Source: Rhizobium sp. CC-YZS058 (lineage in GTDB: Bacteria > Pseudomonadota > Alphaproteobacteria > Rhizobiales > Rhizobiaceae). From it: DNA of 64,000 bases. The notes beneath the pieces were generated by a model that was not told the DNA's origin, made no database searches, and was given only the letters and a program-made list of their open reading frames with translations. The DNA is taken from positions 1,576,001 to 1,640,000 of the forward strand of contig NZ_JAYESJ010000001.1 in assembly GCF_034720595.1 (NCBI RefSeq). Reading direction: 5' to 3'. Each line of letters starts with the position of its first letter. Within the stretch, counting starts at the first letter, position 1. Positions 40,926 to 49,834 of the stretch are shown here, in pieces. A program made the translations under genes and the position numbers.

Positions 40926-41273
40926 TCAGGCTTTGGGGAAGGCGCGGGCGAGGCCGCCGGATTTCTGCAGGCCGGCGCGAAAGGCGAGATAGGCGGGATG
41001 CTGGCTGGAGCGTGCGGCTTCCGTCAGCCGCATCTGCAGCCGGGCGGGCGCATGGCTGCCGATCCAGGAGCCGCGCTCCTCGAGCTTCATCGAGTTGAGA
41101 AACTTGGCCGCCGTTGCGAGATCGAGATAGCGCTGGACGCCATCGATCAGCAGATCGTCGCCCTCGGCGAAGTCCATGAGGCGGAGCAGTTCCGCCCGGT
41201 CGGCCTCGGTCAGTGCGGTGAGCTTCTCGGCGATCGTGTCTCGTGTGGTGCGGGCTGTGGCATGGCTGGTCAT
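40926..41273 (-). CDS. Hypothetical protein (115 aa), helical
   Basis: A 115-residue, soluble, mainly helical protein: TIAEKLTALTEADRAELLRLMDFAEGDDLLIDGVQRYLDLATAAKFLNSMKLEERGSW. No motif points to a function. Codon use matches neighbours. It is convergent with the NAGPA-family gene (12 bases apart) and lies about 150 bases downstream of bmt on the same strand; that gap holds a GGGCGAT/ATCGCCC hairpin at 41355-41374. I do not recognise the family. Confidence 0.62.
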   Translation of the reverse strand: MTSHATARTTRDTIAEKLTALTEADRAELLRLMDFAEGDDLLIDGVQRYLDLATAAKFLNSMKLEERGSWIGSHAPARLQMRLTEAARSSQHPAYLAFRAGLQKSGGLARAFPKA

Positions 41274-41424
41274 GAAGGCGGGTCCTCAGGGCTCATCAGA
41301 CGGCATCAGGGGGGAAGAGGGGCGCCGCTGGCGGCGCGCGGGGCGCGCCGGCTCGGGCGATCTTCCGATCGCCCTTCTCATGCCATGCGAGGCTGAAGCC
41401 GAACTGGATTGTCTGCCGCGGGTC

Positions 41425-42441
41425 TTACGTGGAGCGGCGTCGGCGTTCGCGCGGGGCGCCGGTCGGGGTTTCGCCGGCCGTCTTGTTGCGCAGCGGGCCG
41501 ATCCGCTCCACGATGGTGTCGAGCGTCGGGCGCGGGCCCGGCTGGTGGCTGTCCAGCGCCTGGCGCATGGCGGCCAGATGATCGCAGGACGTGCCGCAGC
41601 AGCCGCCGATGATCTTCGCCCCAGCATCGCGCGCCAGCCGCGCATAGTCGGCCATCAGCGGCGGGGTGCCAGAATAATGGATCTCCGAGCCACGGAATTC
41701 CGGGATGCCGCAATTGCCCTTGACGACGATGGTCGCCTGCGGATCGGCCTCCGTCATGTCGAGCAGCGAGGACAGGATGTCGGACGCGCCGACGCCGCAA
41801 TTGGCCCCGACCGCAACCGGCCCGGCGCCGATATCGCGCGCGACACCATGGATGTCTTTCGGATGCAGGCCCATCATGGTCTTGCCGGCCGTGTCGAAGG
41901 AGCCCGTATAGACAAAGGGGAGGCCGACCTTGGTTGCCGCTTCGGCCGCCGCACGGATTTCCTCGGGCGAAGACATGGTTTCGATCCAGGCAAGGTCGGC
42001 GCCGCCCGCCATCAAGCCCTCGATCTGCTCGGCAAAGGCCGCCACCGCATCCTCATAGGTCAGAGCGCCGAGCGGCACCAGCAGCTCACCGGTCGGCCCG
42101 ACCGAGCCGGCGACGATGACCGGACGCCCGGCCTTGTCGGCAACGGAACGCGCGATCTCGGCGGCCAGGCGGTTCAACTCCTGCACGCGGCCTTCGGCCT
42201 GATGCAGTTTCAGCCGGTGGCGCGTGCCGCCGAAGGAATTGGTAAGAATGATGTCGGCGCCGGCATCGACGAAGTCCTGATGCAGCTTGACGATCTTGTC
42301 CGGCTGCGCCTCGTTCCACAGTTCCGGCGCTTCACCGGCTTCCAGGCCCATGGCAAACAGCGAGGTGCCGGTTGCCCCATCGGCGAGCAGCACGCCCTTT
42401 TCCGACAGGAGGCGGGACAGGGGATCGGTGCGGTCGGTCAT
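41425..42441 (-). CDS. bmt: Betaine--homocysteine S-methyltransferase
   Basis: A 338-residue zinc-dependent methyltransferase making methionine and dimethylglycine from glycine betaine and homocysteine. The homocysteine-binding blocks are GVLLADGATGTSLFAMGLEAGEAPELWN at the start, VGANCGVGASD (first zinc Cys) and GGCCGTSCDH (two more zinc Cys). The size fits the rhizobial Bmt known from Sinorhizobium meliloti. The C-terminal 15 residues are Arg-rich (PRERRRRST). The gene has its own upstream region with AAGGAG at the right distance. Its product dimethylglycine feeds the dehydrogenase-type protein at 17326. Confidence 0.88.
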   Translation of the reverse strand: MTDRTDPLSRLLSEKGVLLADGATGTSLFAMGLEAGEAPELWNEAQPDKIVKLHQDFVDAGADIILTNSFGGTRHRLKLHQAEGRVQELNRLAAEIARSVADKAGRPVIVAGSVGPTGELLVPLGALTYEDAVAAFAEQIEGLMAGGADLAWIETMSSPEEIRAAAEAATKVGLPFVYTGSFDTAGKTMMGLHPKDIHGVARDIGAGPVAVGANCGVGASDILSSLLDMTEADPQATIVVKGNCGIPEFRGSEIHYSGTPPLMADYARLARDAGAKIIGGCCGTSCDHLAAMRQALDSHQPGPRPTLDTIVERIGPLRNKTAGETPTGAPRERRRRST

Positions 42442-42522
42442 CGGGGCATCTCCTTGAAAGCTGGCTGAGATATAAAGACGCTTCCGCTGAATGCAACCGA
42501 GCGGCCCGCGGTGGCACGCCGT

Positions 42523-43857
42523 TCAGGGCAGGCTGCGCAAGGGCAGCTTCGCCATCAACATCAGGCCCGTTACCGCCAGGGCGGTCTGCAGCCACATGGG
42601 TTCCGCGCGGTTGAGGATGAAGCTCTCCATCATGCCGTTATAGGTCATGAACACGATGACCATGATGCAGAAATCGGCGAAGGGCCGGTTCACCTCCTGC
42701 TTCAGGGCACGCAGGTAATCGGCAAAGGGCTTGACGAAGAGGAGGGTGATGATCATCAGCCCACCGGGCACGCCGAAGGTGAGGACGACGTCGAGATAGG
42801 AGTTGTGGCCCGACACGATGCCGCGCACGTCCCAATTGGCCTCGAAGTCCTTCTCGAGCCCCTGAATGACCGGCGAAAGCCAGAAGCTCGCATAGCCATG
42901 CCCCACCCAGAAATGCTGCGGGATCGAGGCGCTGGCAAAGCGCCAGATGTCCGACCGGCCGGTGAAGGTGGGGTCCGGTAGGATCTCCTGGGTGAAGCGG
43001 TCGAAGCTTTCGAACCAGGTGGTGCCGATCGTGAGGCTGAAGATGATCAGCGTGAAGAGAGCGTGGCAGAGGATCATCAGCGAGGGCCGGCGCGTTGCCG
43101 ATCCGATGGCCACAAGAAGCACGGCGACGGGCAGAAAACCGATGGTGGTCTTTGATCCCGTGTTGAGCACGAAAATGATGGCAAGCGCCGCAATGGCCGC
43201 GCCACGCCAGCGCAGACCGACGCGATAGGCATAAATCCCGAACATCGACAGGACGGAAAAGACCGGTGCACTGATGTTCTTGTGCATCAGATGCCCCTTC
43301 CAGTAGCCGGCATGCGTGGCCTCGAGACCGACATTGAGGTGGATGGAGCGGGAGGGGGCAACGACGAGGGCGATATAGTCGATGACGAGCAGGAGAAGGA
43401 CGGCGTTGGCGCTGGCATTCGCAAAGTCGCGTTCGCTGCGTGGCAGGACAAGAACTGCGGCGACCAGGATCAGCACCACGAGGCTGAGCATAAGGCCGCG
43501 CGTCGCGGAAGCCGGGTTCCAGGATTGCAGGCAGGACAGGAAGGCGATGGCGAAAATGATGGCCCAGCTCGGCGAGAGCAGGGTTTTCAGGACCTGCCGG
43601 TCGCACAGCGCGAGCATGGCGCCGAGATAGAGGCCGCCGAGGCCGAGATAGCCGACCTGGTTGATGATGTTGGCGGTGTCGAGCGAGATGTCGCTCTCCG
43701 TGTCGAGGATCGGGAAGGGCTGCAGCGTCAGCAGGATGACGAACAGGCCGAAGCCGGACAGGAAGGCTGCGAGCGGCCGCTTGGCACGGGCGACGAAAGC
43801 GGCGCCGGCCTGCCCGGGAGCCTCGTCGAGGAGGCTTGCGAAGGGGATGATCGACAT
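42523..43857 (-). CDS. O-antigen ligase/polymerase (Wzy/WaaL-like) family protein
   Basis: A 444-residue inner-membrane protein with about twelve helices and the Wzy_C-type loop: GRSDIWRFASASIPQHFWVGHGYASFW, then IVSGHNSYLDVVLTFGVPGGLMI. This is typical of O-antigen ligases and exopolysaccharide polymerases such as ExoQ. ATG 43857 is used (a GTG 12 bases upstream is possible). It stands alone among one-carbon and cobalamin genes, without other glycan genes nearby, so its polysaccharide cannot be named. Confidence 0.85.
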   Translation of the reverse strand: MSIIPFASLLDEAPGQAGAAFVARAKRPLAAFLSGFGLFVILLTLQPFPILDTESDISLDTANIINQVGYLGLGGLYLGAMLALCDRQVLKTLLSPSWAIIFAIAFLSCLQSWNPASATRGLMLSLVVLILVAAVLVLPRSERDFANASANAVLLLLVIDYIALVVAPSRSIHLNVGLEATHAGYWKGHLMHKNISAPVFSVLSMFGIYAYRVGLRWRGAAIAALAIIFVLNTGSKTTIGFLPVAVLLVAIGSATRRPSLMILCHALFTLIIFSLTIGTTWFESFDRFTQEILPDPTFTGRSDIWRFASASIPQHFWVGHGYASFWLSPVIQGLEKDFEANWDVRGIVSGHNSYLDVVLTFGVPGGLMIITLLFVKPFADYLRALKQEVNRPFADFCIMVIVFMTYNGMMESFILNRAEPMWLQTALAVTGLMLMAKLPLRSLP

Positions 43858-43960
43858 GGTGCTGCGCACGCCCGGTTGCTGCCCCCGCCGCAGAGCGCGG
43901 GAGACCGGCGGCAGAATGGCAAGTCGGCGTTAAGGCGAGGTGAAAGGCGCGTGCGCCGGC

Positions 43961-44962
43961 CTATTCGGCCAGCGCGGCCTTGATCTTCTCTGCGGCCTCG
44001 GGCGAGACCCAGGGGGTCCACAGGTCCGGCTGCGTGGTCAGCACATGGCGGGCGGCGTCTGCCGTGGTCGCCTTGCTCTCGTCCATCCAGGCGAGCAAGC
44101 CGTTGACGGTCGTGTTGTCCCAGGAGCGCGCCTTGATATAGCCGAGCGTTTCTGCGGCCTTATCGGCGAAATCGGATGTGGCGAGGGTATAGACGTCGGA
44201 CACCGGATAGCCGTTGACCTGCGGGTCCGGGCAATCCGGCACGCTGGTGCAGCGCTCCCATTCGAGGCGGTCATGCCCGGTGCCGAAGCTGAGCTTGACC
44301 ATGTCGAAGCGGCCGAGGCTCGGTGCCGGTGCCCAGTAATAGCCGAGCCAGCCGACCTTATTCTCGAAGGCCGCGGCGATCCCTTCCTCCAGGCCGGCGG
44401 AGGAGGCGGCCTCGACCAGATGGAAACCGTGCTCCTGTGCCTTTACCGCCTTGAACAGGTTGGCGGTGGAGATCTGGCAGGTCCAGCCGGTCGGGCAATT
44501 GTTGATAGCGCCGTGGCTCTGATCGGCGGGGTCCGGAAAGAGATCGGGATGGGCAAGCGCATCCTGGACGGTGCGGATCTCGGGATGGGCATCGGCGATA
44601 TATTTCGGGATCCACCAGCCCTCGACGCCCCCGTCCTTGAGGATCTTGGCGCCCTCGATCAACCGGCCGTCCTTGAGCGCTGCAGCCAGGGGCTTGCGCA
44701 CCGAATTGACCCAGAGTTCGGGCGCGAGGTCGGGCTGGCCGAGCTCGGTCATGGAGGTGAAGGTCGGGATGGTATCGCCCGGCACCAGCGTCACGCGGCA
44801 GCCATAGCCTTTTTCGAGGATGAAGGCGTCCAGATGCGCGGCAATGCCCGCAGATGCCCAGTTCATCTCGGCAATGCTGATCTCGCCGCAGGCGGCGGAC
44901 GCAACGCAGGGTAGGGCGGCCAGGCCGGAGGCGAGTGACAGGGCGGCCAGCAGCGTCCTCAT
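43961..44962 (-). CDS. Glycine betaine/choline-type ABC substrate-binding protein (OpuAC family)
   Basis: A 333-residue periplasmic binding protein with a signal peptide of about 24 residues (ALSLASGLAALPCVASA). The OpuAC pattern is visible: EISIAEMNWASAGIAAHLDAFILEKGYGCRV near the start, LWVNSVRK, GWWIPKYIADAHPEI, and NTTVNGLLAWMDESK near the end. The family binds quaternary amines such as betaine, choline or proline betaine. ATG 44962 is chosen at the signal peptide. No permease or ATPase gene adjoins it, so it is an orphan receptor here; its partners must be elsewhere. Confidence 0.85.
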   Translation of the reverse strand: MRTLLAALSLASGLAALPCVASAACGEISIAEMNWASAGIAAHLDAFILEKGYGCRVTLVPGDTIPTFTSMTELGQPDLAPELWVNSVRKPLAAALKDGRLIEGAKILKDGGVEGWWIPKYIADAHPEIRTVQDALAHPDLFPDPADQSHGAINNCPTGWTCQISTANLFKAVKAQEHGFHLVEAASSAGLEEGIAAAFENKVGWLGYYWAPAPSLGRFDMVKLSFGTGHDRLEWERCTSVPDCPDPQVNGYPVSDVYTLATSDFADKAAETLGYIKARSWDNTTVNGLLAWMDESKATTADAARHVLTTQPDLWTPWVSPEAAEKIKAALAE

Positions 44963-45340
44963 CTTCACCCTCAGCCTCCCATTTCGCTCCGGACGCCGGC
45001 GGAGCCCGAGCTCGACCATATCCTCTTGCCGCCAAGCTAGACGCTTGCCACGCAAATGCAACCGCCGATCCGGAACGCGCAAGCGCGGTTGATCGATGGC
45101 GCGAAAAAGATGCCGAAATCGTGATTGGTGCGGCTCGTGCTAACACTCCGGTAACCTGACGGGCAGTAGGAAGGTGCCGCGGCAGGGGGAACCCGACCCG
45201 GAGGTTGGATCCTGTTTTGCGTCCCAACCTCCTGCCGCGCCCTCCCTCTTCCATCGAACCCGCTTCCGGACGTCGCCATTCCGCGCGCCGCGTCGCAGAT
45301 CGGCCTAGGCGCCCTGCGGCACGAATGCTAACGAGCGGCG
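44963..45340. other. Intergenic region with two competing hairpins upstream of cobQ
   Basis: This 378-bp divergent region has no gene. Near the cobQ side two stems share bases: GCGGCAGG (45179-45186) pairs with CCTGCCGC (45231-45238), and GGAGGTTGG (45200-45208) pairs with CCAACCTCC (45224-45232). The stems overlap by two bases, so only one may form fully. There is no recognisable cobalamin riboswitch here. It may be a leader control element or a terminator/antiterminator without a T run. Confidence 0.4.
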
Positions 45341-46795
45341 ATGACCAAGGCGATCATGCTCCAGGGGACGGGTTCGGATGTCGGCAAGACCGTGCTGGTC
45401 GCAGGCCTTTGCCGACTCGCCGCAAACCGGGGCCTCGCCGTTTCGCCGTTCAAGCCGCAGAACATGTCGAACAATGCTGCCGTCACAGCGGATGGCGGCG
45501 AGATCGGCCGGGCGCAGTGGCTGCAATCGCTGGCAGCCCGCGTGCCGCCCTCCGTCCACATGAATCCCGTGCTCCTGAAGCCTCAGTCGGAAACCGGCAG
45601 CCAGGTCGTCGTCCAGGGGCGCGTGGTCGGCGCCGCGCGCGGACGCGATTACCAGGCCCTGAAGCCGCAGCTGCTCGGTGCGGTTCTTCAAAGTTTCGAA
45701 CAGGTCTCGGCCGGGCGCGATCTCGTGATCGTCGAGGGCGCCGGCTCGCCGGCGGAGATCAATCTGCGGGCGGGCGACATTGCCAATATGGGTTTTGCCC
45801 GGGCGGCGCAGGTGCCGGTCGTGCTCGTCGGCGATATCGACCGCGGCGGGGTCATTGCCTCGCTGGTCGGCACCCATGCCGTGCTCGACCCCGACGATCG
45901 GGCCATGGTCAGCGGTTACCTCATCAACAAGTTCCGCGGCGATGTCTCGCTGTTCGACGACGGCATTGCCGCCATCGGCCGGTTCACCGGCTGGCCCTGC
46001 TTCGGTGTCGTGCCCTGGCTGAAGCAGGCCGGTCGCCTGCCGGCCGAAGATTCGGTCGCGCTCGAAAAGCTTGCCTCCGGGCAGGACGCGCCGCTCACCA
46101 TTGCCGTCCCGCTTCTGCCGCGCATCGCCAATTTCGATGATCTCGACCCGCTCGCAGCCGAGCCGATGGTCTCGCTCGTCTATGTTCGGTCCGGCGAGCG
46201 GCTGCCGGCCGATGCCTCGCTTGTCATCCTTCCCGGCTCGAAATCGACGATTACCGATCTCGAGGCCTTGCGTACAGAAGGCTGGGATCGCGATCTCGCC
46301 CAGCATATCCGACGCGGCGGCCGCATCATCGGCCTGTGCGGCGGCTACCAGATGCTCGGTCGCAGCATCGATGATCCCGACGGCATCGAAGGTGCGCCGC
46401 GGCGGGTCGAAGGGCTCGGCCTCCTTGAGATCGACACCGTGATGGCGCCCGAGAAAGTCTTGCGCAACAGCCGCGCCCGCTCGCTTGAGCACGATGTGGC
46501 GCTGGAGGGCTACGAGATCCATCTCGGCCGCACATCGGGCACCGACTGCCTGCGTCCCATGGTCGAGATTGACGGACGGCCGGATGGCGCGGTCTCCGCT
46601 GATGGGGCGGTGATGGGCACCTATCTGCATGGCCTGTTTGCGAGCGATGCCTATCGCCGCAGCCTGCTCGCGGGTTTCGGCATCGAAGGGGGAGCGACCG
46701 ACTATCGCCGCTCGGTCGATGCGGCGCTCGATGGGGTCGCGGACGAGCTCGCACGCCTGCTCGATCCGCGCTGGCTCGACGCGCTCCTCGCCTGA
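45341..46795 (+). CDS. cobQ: Cobyric acid synthase
   Basis: A 484-residue glutamine-dependent amidase that converts adenosylcobyrinic acid a,c-diamide to adenosylcobyric acid. The ATP-binding start is [21 protein letters not shown], followed by the CobQ-specific [23 protein letters not shown] and [15 protein letters not shown]. The class I amidotransferase domain has the nucleophile in [15 protein letters not shown] near residue 333 and the His in GTYLHGLF. It is alone on its strand, convergent with the ClC gene (16 bases apart), and separate from the main cob run. Confidence 0.95.
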   Translation: MTKAIMLQGTGSDVGKTVLVAGLCRLAANRGLAVSPFKPQNMSNNAAVTADGGEIGRAQWLQSLAARVPPSVHMNPVLLKPQSETGSQVVVQGRVVGAARGRDYQALKPQLLGAVLQSFEQVSAGRDLVIVEGAGSPAEINLRAGDIANMGFARAAQVPVVLVGDIDRGGVIASLVGTHAVLDPDDRAMVSGYLINKFRGDVSLFDDGIAAIGRFTGWPCFGVVPWLKQAGRLPAEDSVALEKLASGQDAPLTIAVPLLPRIANFDDLDPLAAEPMVSLVYVRSGERLPADASLVILPGSKSTITDLEALRTEGWDRDLAQHIRRGGRIIGLCGGYQMLGRSIDDPDGIEGAPRRVEGLGLLEIDTVMAPEKVLRNSRARSLEHDVALEGYEIHLGRTSGTDCLRPMVEIDGRPDGAVSADGAVMGTYLHGLFASDAYRRSLLAGFGIEGGATDYRRSVDAALDGVADELARLLDPRWLDALLA

Positions 46796-46811
46796 CGTCC
46801 CCACCCTTCGC

Positions 46812-48632
46812 TCAGATCTCGCCGGAGGCCTCGCGGCGGCGGCGGTCGAGTTCTTCGCTGTAACGACGCAGCGTATGGCTCTCGGTTAACAGTCCGACCA
46901 CGCGGCGCTCGATCAGATTGTTCACCACCGCCAGCGCATCGCTGCCGCTCTTGTCGAAGAGCGCGGCGGCCTGGCGGGCATTCATGGCCGGCTGCAGGAA
47001 GTCGTTCGCATTGCGTATGAACCGGCCGATGCCGGCGTCGTCCTGCCCCGTCTCGACCGGACTGGCATAGACTTCCGGAACGAGGATGACGCCGCCATAG
47101 CGGTTGGTCTCGTCCACCACGATCGCCCGTTGGGCCGATCCGAGCGGAAACTCCGCCTTCAGCTCCGCCAGCGTCGCCTTGGAGGAAATGGTGCGCACGT
47201 CCGGCCGCATCATCCTTCCGACGGTCAGGTTTCGGATCCAGCCGACATCATGGGCGCTGCGGATGCTTTCCCCGCGCAGATGGAAGCGCCAGGTGGCGAA
47301 GGAATAGCCGAAGGTGGTGCGCACGACGAGCGAGGAGGTGAGCACCGCCGCCAGCACCAGGGCGGTGATCGGAAAATCGCCGGTGATCTCCAGCGCCAGG
47401 AAGGTCATGGTCAAGGGGCCGCCGATGATGGCCACGGCAAGCGCGCTCATGCCGACGACCGCGTAGATCACCGGGGTCAGCGTCTCGTGCCCGACGATCA
47501 GAACGATCAGGCTTGCGTAGAGCTTCCCGAGCAGGGCGCCCATGAACAGCGAGGCGAAGAACAACCCGCCGCGGAAGCCGGAGCCGATCGACACCGCCGT
47601 CGCAACGACTTTCATGACGAAGAGCGCCACCAGCATCATGACCGGCGTGTCGTGGCTGAGGTTGAGGTGCAGCGCCCCGTGTCCGCCGGAAAGCACCTGC
47701 GGCGAGAGCGTGGCCAGCGCGCCGACCACCAGCCCGCCGATCGGCGGACGCAGCGGGGCGGCGATCGCGCTGCGCCGCGCCAGCTCCTCGGTCAGCGAGA
47801 CGCCTTTCATGACCAGGATGCCGACGCCGGCGGCAAGGGCGCCGAGGACGATGGCCGGCAGGTAATCGGCCGGCACGACCTCGCCGAAACTGCCGATGTC
47901 GATCGTGAAAGAATCGCCCCAGAGGAGACGGGTCACGAGGTTCGCGACGAGGGCGGAGACGACGACAGGTGTCAGCGACACGATCGTATAGGTGCCGATG
48001 ATCAGCTCGAAGGCGTAGAAGGCGCCGGTCAGGGGGGCGTTGAAGGCGGCGGCGATGGCACCCGCCGCGCCGCAGCCGAGCAGGATCCGAAGATCGCCAC
48101 GCCGAAGCTCCAGCTTGATCCCAAGCTTGGAGGCGATGCCGGAGGCAAGCTGCGTATAGCCGGCTTCCAGACCGACGGAGGCACCGAAGCCGTTCGAGAC
48201 GAGGTTCTGCACCGCGACGATAATGCTGTCGGTCAGAGACAGCCGGCCGCCATGCAGGGCGTTGGCCTCGATCGGATCGAGCATCGGCTTCTTTCGCCAG
48301 GAGGCCAGCATCAGCATGATCAGGCCGAGCAGGATGCCGCCGACGATGGGTGCGATGAAGGTGGCGATCTCGCCCTTCAGATCGGACGAGCTCAGCCGCT
48401 CATATTCGCCGATGCCGAAGATCGTGCGGTGCAGCTGCAGCGACACGAAGCTCATGGCAATGACCGCCAGCCCGGAGGTCAGCCCGACAACAATGCCGGC
48501 GAAGACGAGGCCGAGCTCGCTGCGCCGCGCGAAGAGGCGCAGTTCGCTCAGGCGCGTCACCCGGCGCGGCACGGCCGCTAGACGGGCAAGGAGGGGCTTC
48601 AGGCGGATCTGCATGCGGCGTGCGGGCCTCAT
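46812..48632 (-). CDS. ClC-family chloride channel/transporter with CBS domains
   Basis: A 606-residue inner-membrane ClC protein. Membrane segments occupy residues about 30-440. Selectivity regions are recognisable: VGLEAGYTQLASGIASKLG (usual GREGP altered), AAGAIAAAFNAPLTGAFYAFE and VSIGSGFRGGLFFASLFMG. Two C-terminal CBS-like repeats (about 465-600, with GRMMRPDVRTISSKATLAEL) may sense nucleotides. The changed GREGP motif makes ion selectivity uncertain. The 154 bp upstream are shared with the cobalamin riboswitch region, transcribed the other way. Confidence 0.92.
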   Translation of the reverse strand: MRPARRMQIRLKPLLARLAAVPRRVTRLSELRLFARRSELGLVFAGIVVGLTSGLAVIAMSFVSLQLHRTIFGIGEYERLSSSDLKGEIATFIAPIVGGILLGLIMLMLASWRKKPMLDPIEANALHGGRLSLTDSIIVAVQNLVSNGFGASVGLEAGYTQLASGIASKLGIKLELRRGDLRILLGCGAAGAIAAAFNAPLTGAFYAFELIIGTYTIVSLTPVVVSALVANLVTRLLWGDSFTIDIGSFGEVVPADYLPAIVLGALAAGVGILVMKGVSLTEELARRSAIAAPLRPPIGGLVVGALATLSPQVLSGGHGALHLNLSHDTPVMMLVALFVMKVVATAVSIGSGFRGGLFFASLFMGALLGKLYASLIVLIVGHETLTPVIYAVVGMSALAVAIIGGPLTMTFLALEITGDFPITALVLAAVLTSSLVVRTTFGYSFATWRFHLRGESIRSAHDVGWIRNLTVGRMMRPDVRTISSKATLAELKAEFPLGSAQRAIVVDETNRYGGVILVPEVYASPVETGQDDAGIGRFIRNANDFLQPAMNARQAAALFDKSGSDALAVVNNLIERRVVGLLTESHTLRRYSEELDRRRREASGEI

Positions 48633-48785
48633 CTGCGCGGCGGTCCGGCGGTCGCCGCTCTCACGCTGTCGAGATAGGGCATCGATTGACTTGATCCAGG
48701 CAAAAGCATAACCATCTCTTATGGATGGTTCCCGCCGCCGAGCACGCGTCGGGAGGACGTTTTCTCCTCATCGTCCCGCATGCGG

Positions 48786-49140
48786 GCGGCAGGGAGAAGG
48801 CGGACATGGGAATGTGACGGGATGGACCCAGCCAGGGCATCCTTATCGCAGCCGACCCCGCGACTGTAGAACGGTCAGGGTTCGCCATCCGGTTCGACAG
48901 CCGTCGAGCGGCAGATGCCGGCGCATGGGGCGCGGGCGGTGCGGCAGGCGGCAGAGCCGGAAAAGCCACTGGAGCCGCGGTTTTGCGATCAACCGGGGTC
49001 GGACGCCTCTTCTTCTACGAATCGTCCACCTCTTCGCAGAACCATCAGGCGCCGGGAAGGCGAGGTGAACCTGCTGGCGGGGAATGGGAGCTCGGTCTCC
49101 TGTTCCCCGCCTCCACCCGTGAGCCAGGAGACCTGCCAGC
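48786..49140 (+). promoter_or_regulatory. Cobalamin (AdoCbl) riboswitch, unusually long
   Basis: All conserved cobalamin-riboswitch blocks occur in order on the plus strand: GGGAA (48808-48812), CCCCGCGACTGTAGAACGG (48856-48874), GCCACTG (48965-48971), GGGAAGGCGAGG (49054-49065) and the B12 box GAGCCAGGAGACCTGCC (49121-49137). GGCAGG at 48788-48793 can pair with CCTGCC at 49132-49137 to close the structure. The element is about 350 bases because loops between blocks are long. It lies 166 bases before cobP and should switch off the cob run when adenosylcobalamin is plentiful. The expression platform between 49141 and 49306 has no clear terminator, so it may act on translation. Confidence 0.9.
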
Positions 49141-49306
49141 CACAGCGCATTGTCCTTAGGGCGATGCCGGACAGAGGTGCCTGACCGGAGGTTGTCGTGG
49201 CGAACAGTGATCTTTCCGGGACGCGCGAGCGCGCCGCCGGCTTCCATTTCTTTCTGCAACTCCCTTCTTTCGGGCACGGGGCGATCATGGCCCGGCAGGC
49301 GATGCC

Positions 49307-49831
49307 GTGAGCGGGCTTTCCGGCGGCACTGTCCTGGTGCTGGGCGGCGCGCGCTCGGGCAAGTCGGCCTTTGCCGAGACCCTGGCGCGCGACAGCGGTC
49401 ATGCGCGCCACTATCTGGCGACGGGCCGGGCCTTCGATGACGAAATGCAGGCCCGTATTGCCAGCCACCGCTCAAGCCGCGGCGAAGGCTGGACGACGCA
49501 TGAGGAACCCCTCGATCTCCTCGGCCGTCTTGCTGCGATCGATGATCCGGCCACGGTCGTGCTCGTCGATTGCCTGACGCTGTGGGTCACCAATCTCATG
49601 CTGGAGGAGCGCGATGTCGACGCCGAGAGCGCGCGCCTTGCCGCTGCCCTACCGGGTTTTCGCAGCATGCTCGTCTTCGTGTCCAATGAGGTTGGTCTCG
49701 GCATCGTGCCGGACAACGCCATGGCCCGGGCGTTCCGCGACCATGCCGGGCGACTTCACCAGATGATCGCGGCTCGGGCCCGCACCGTCTATTTCGTGGC
49801 GGCCGGTCTGCCGCTCAAGATGAAAGGTTGA
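49307..49831 (+). CDS. cobP: Adenosylcobinamide kinase/phosphate guanylyltransferase
   Basis: A 174-residue bifunctional enzyme (CobU/CobP) that phosphorylates adenosylcobinamide and adds GMP before nucleotide-loop assembly. P-loop [14 protein letters not shown] is at residues 11-24, with [26 protein letters not shown] (GTP-binding and catalytic His), [15 protein letters not shown] and [22 protein letters not shown]. The start is GTG 49307. It is the first gene after the cobalamin riboswitch and lies three bases before cobW. Confidence 0.94.
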   Translation: MSGLSGGTVLVLGGARSGKSAFAETLARDSGHARHYLATGRAFDDEMQARIASHRSSRGEGWTTHEEPLDLLGRLAAIDDPATVVLVDCLTLWVTNLMLEERDVDAESARLAAALPGFRSMLVFVSNEVGLGIVPDNAMARAFRDHAGRLHQMIAARARTVYFVAAGLPLKMKG

Positions 49832-49834
49832 TCC

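Noticed and set aside
44963..45340. Second cobalamin riboswitch before cobQ
   Set aside because: The B12 box AGCCAGGAGACCTGCC and other conserved blocks are absent.
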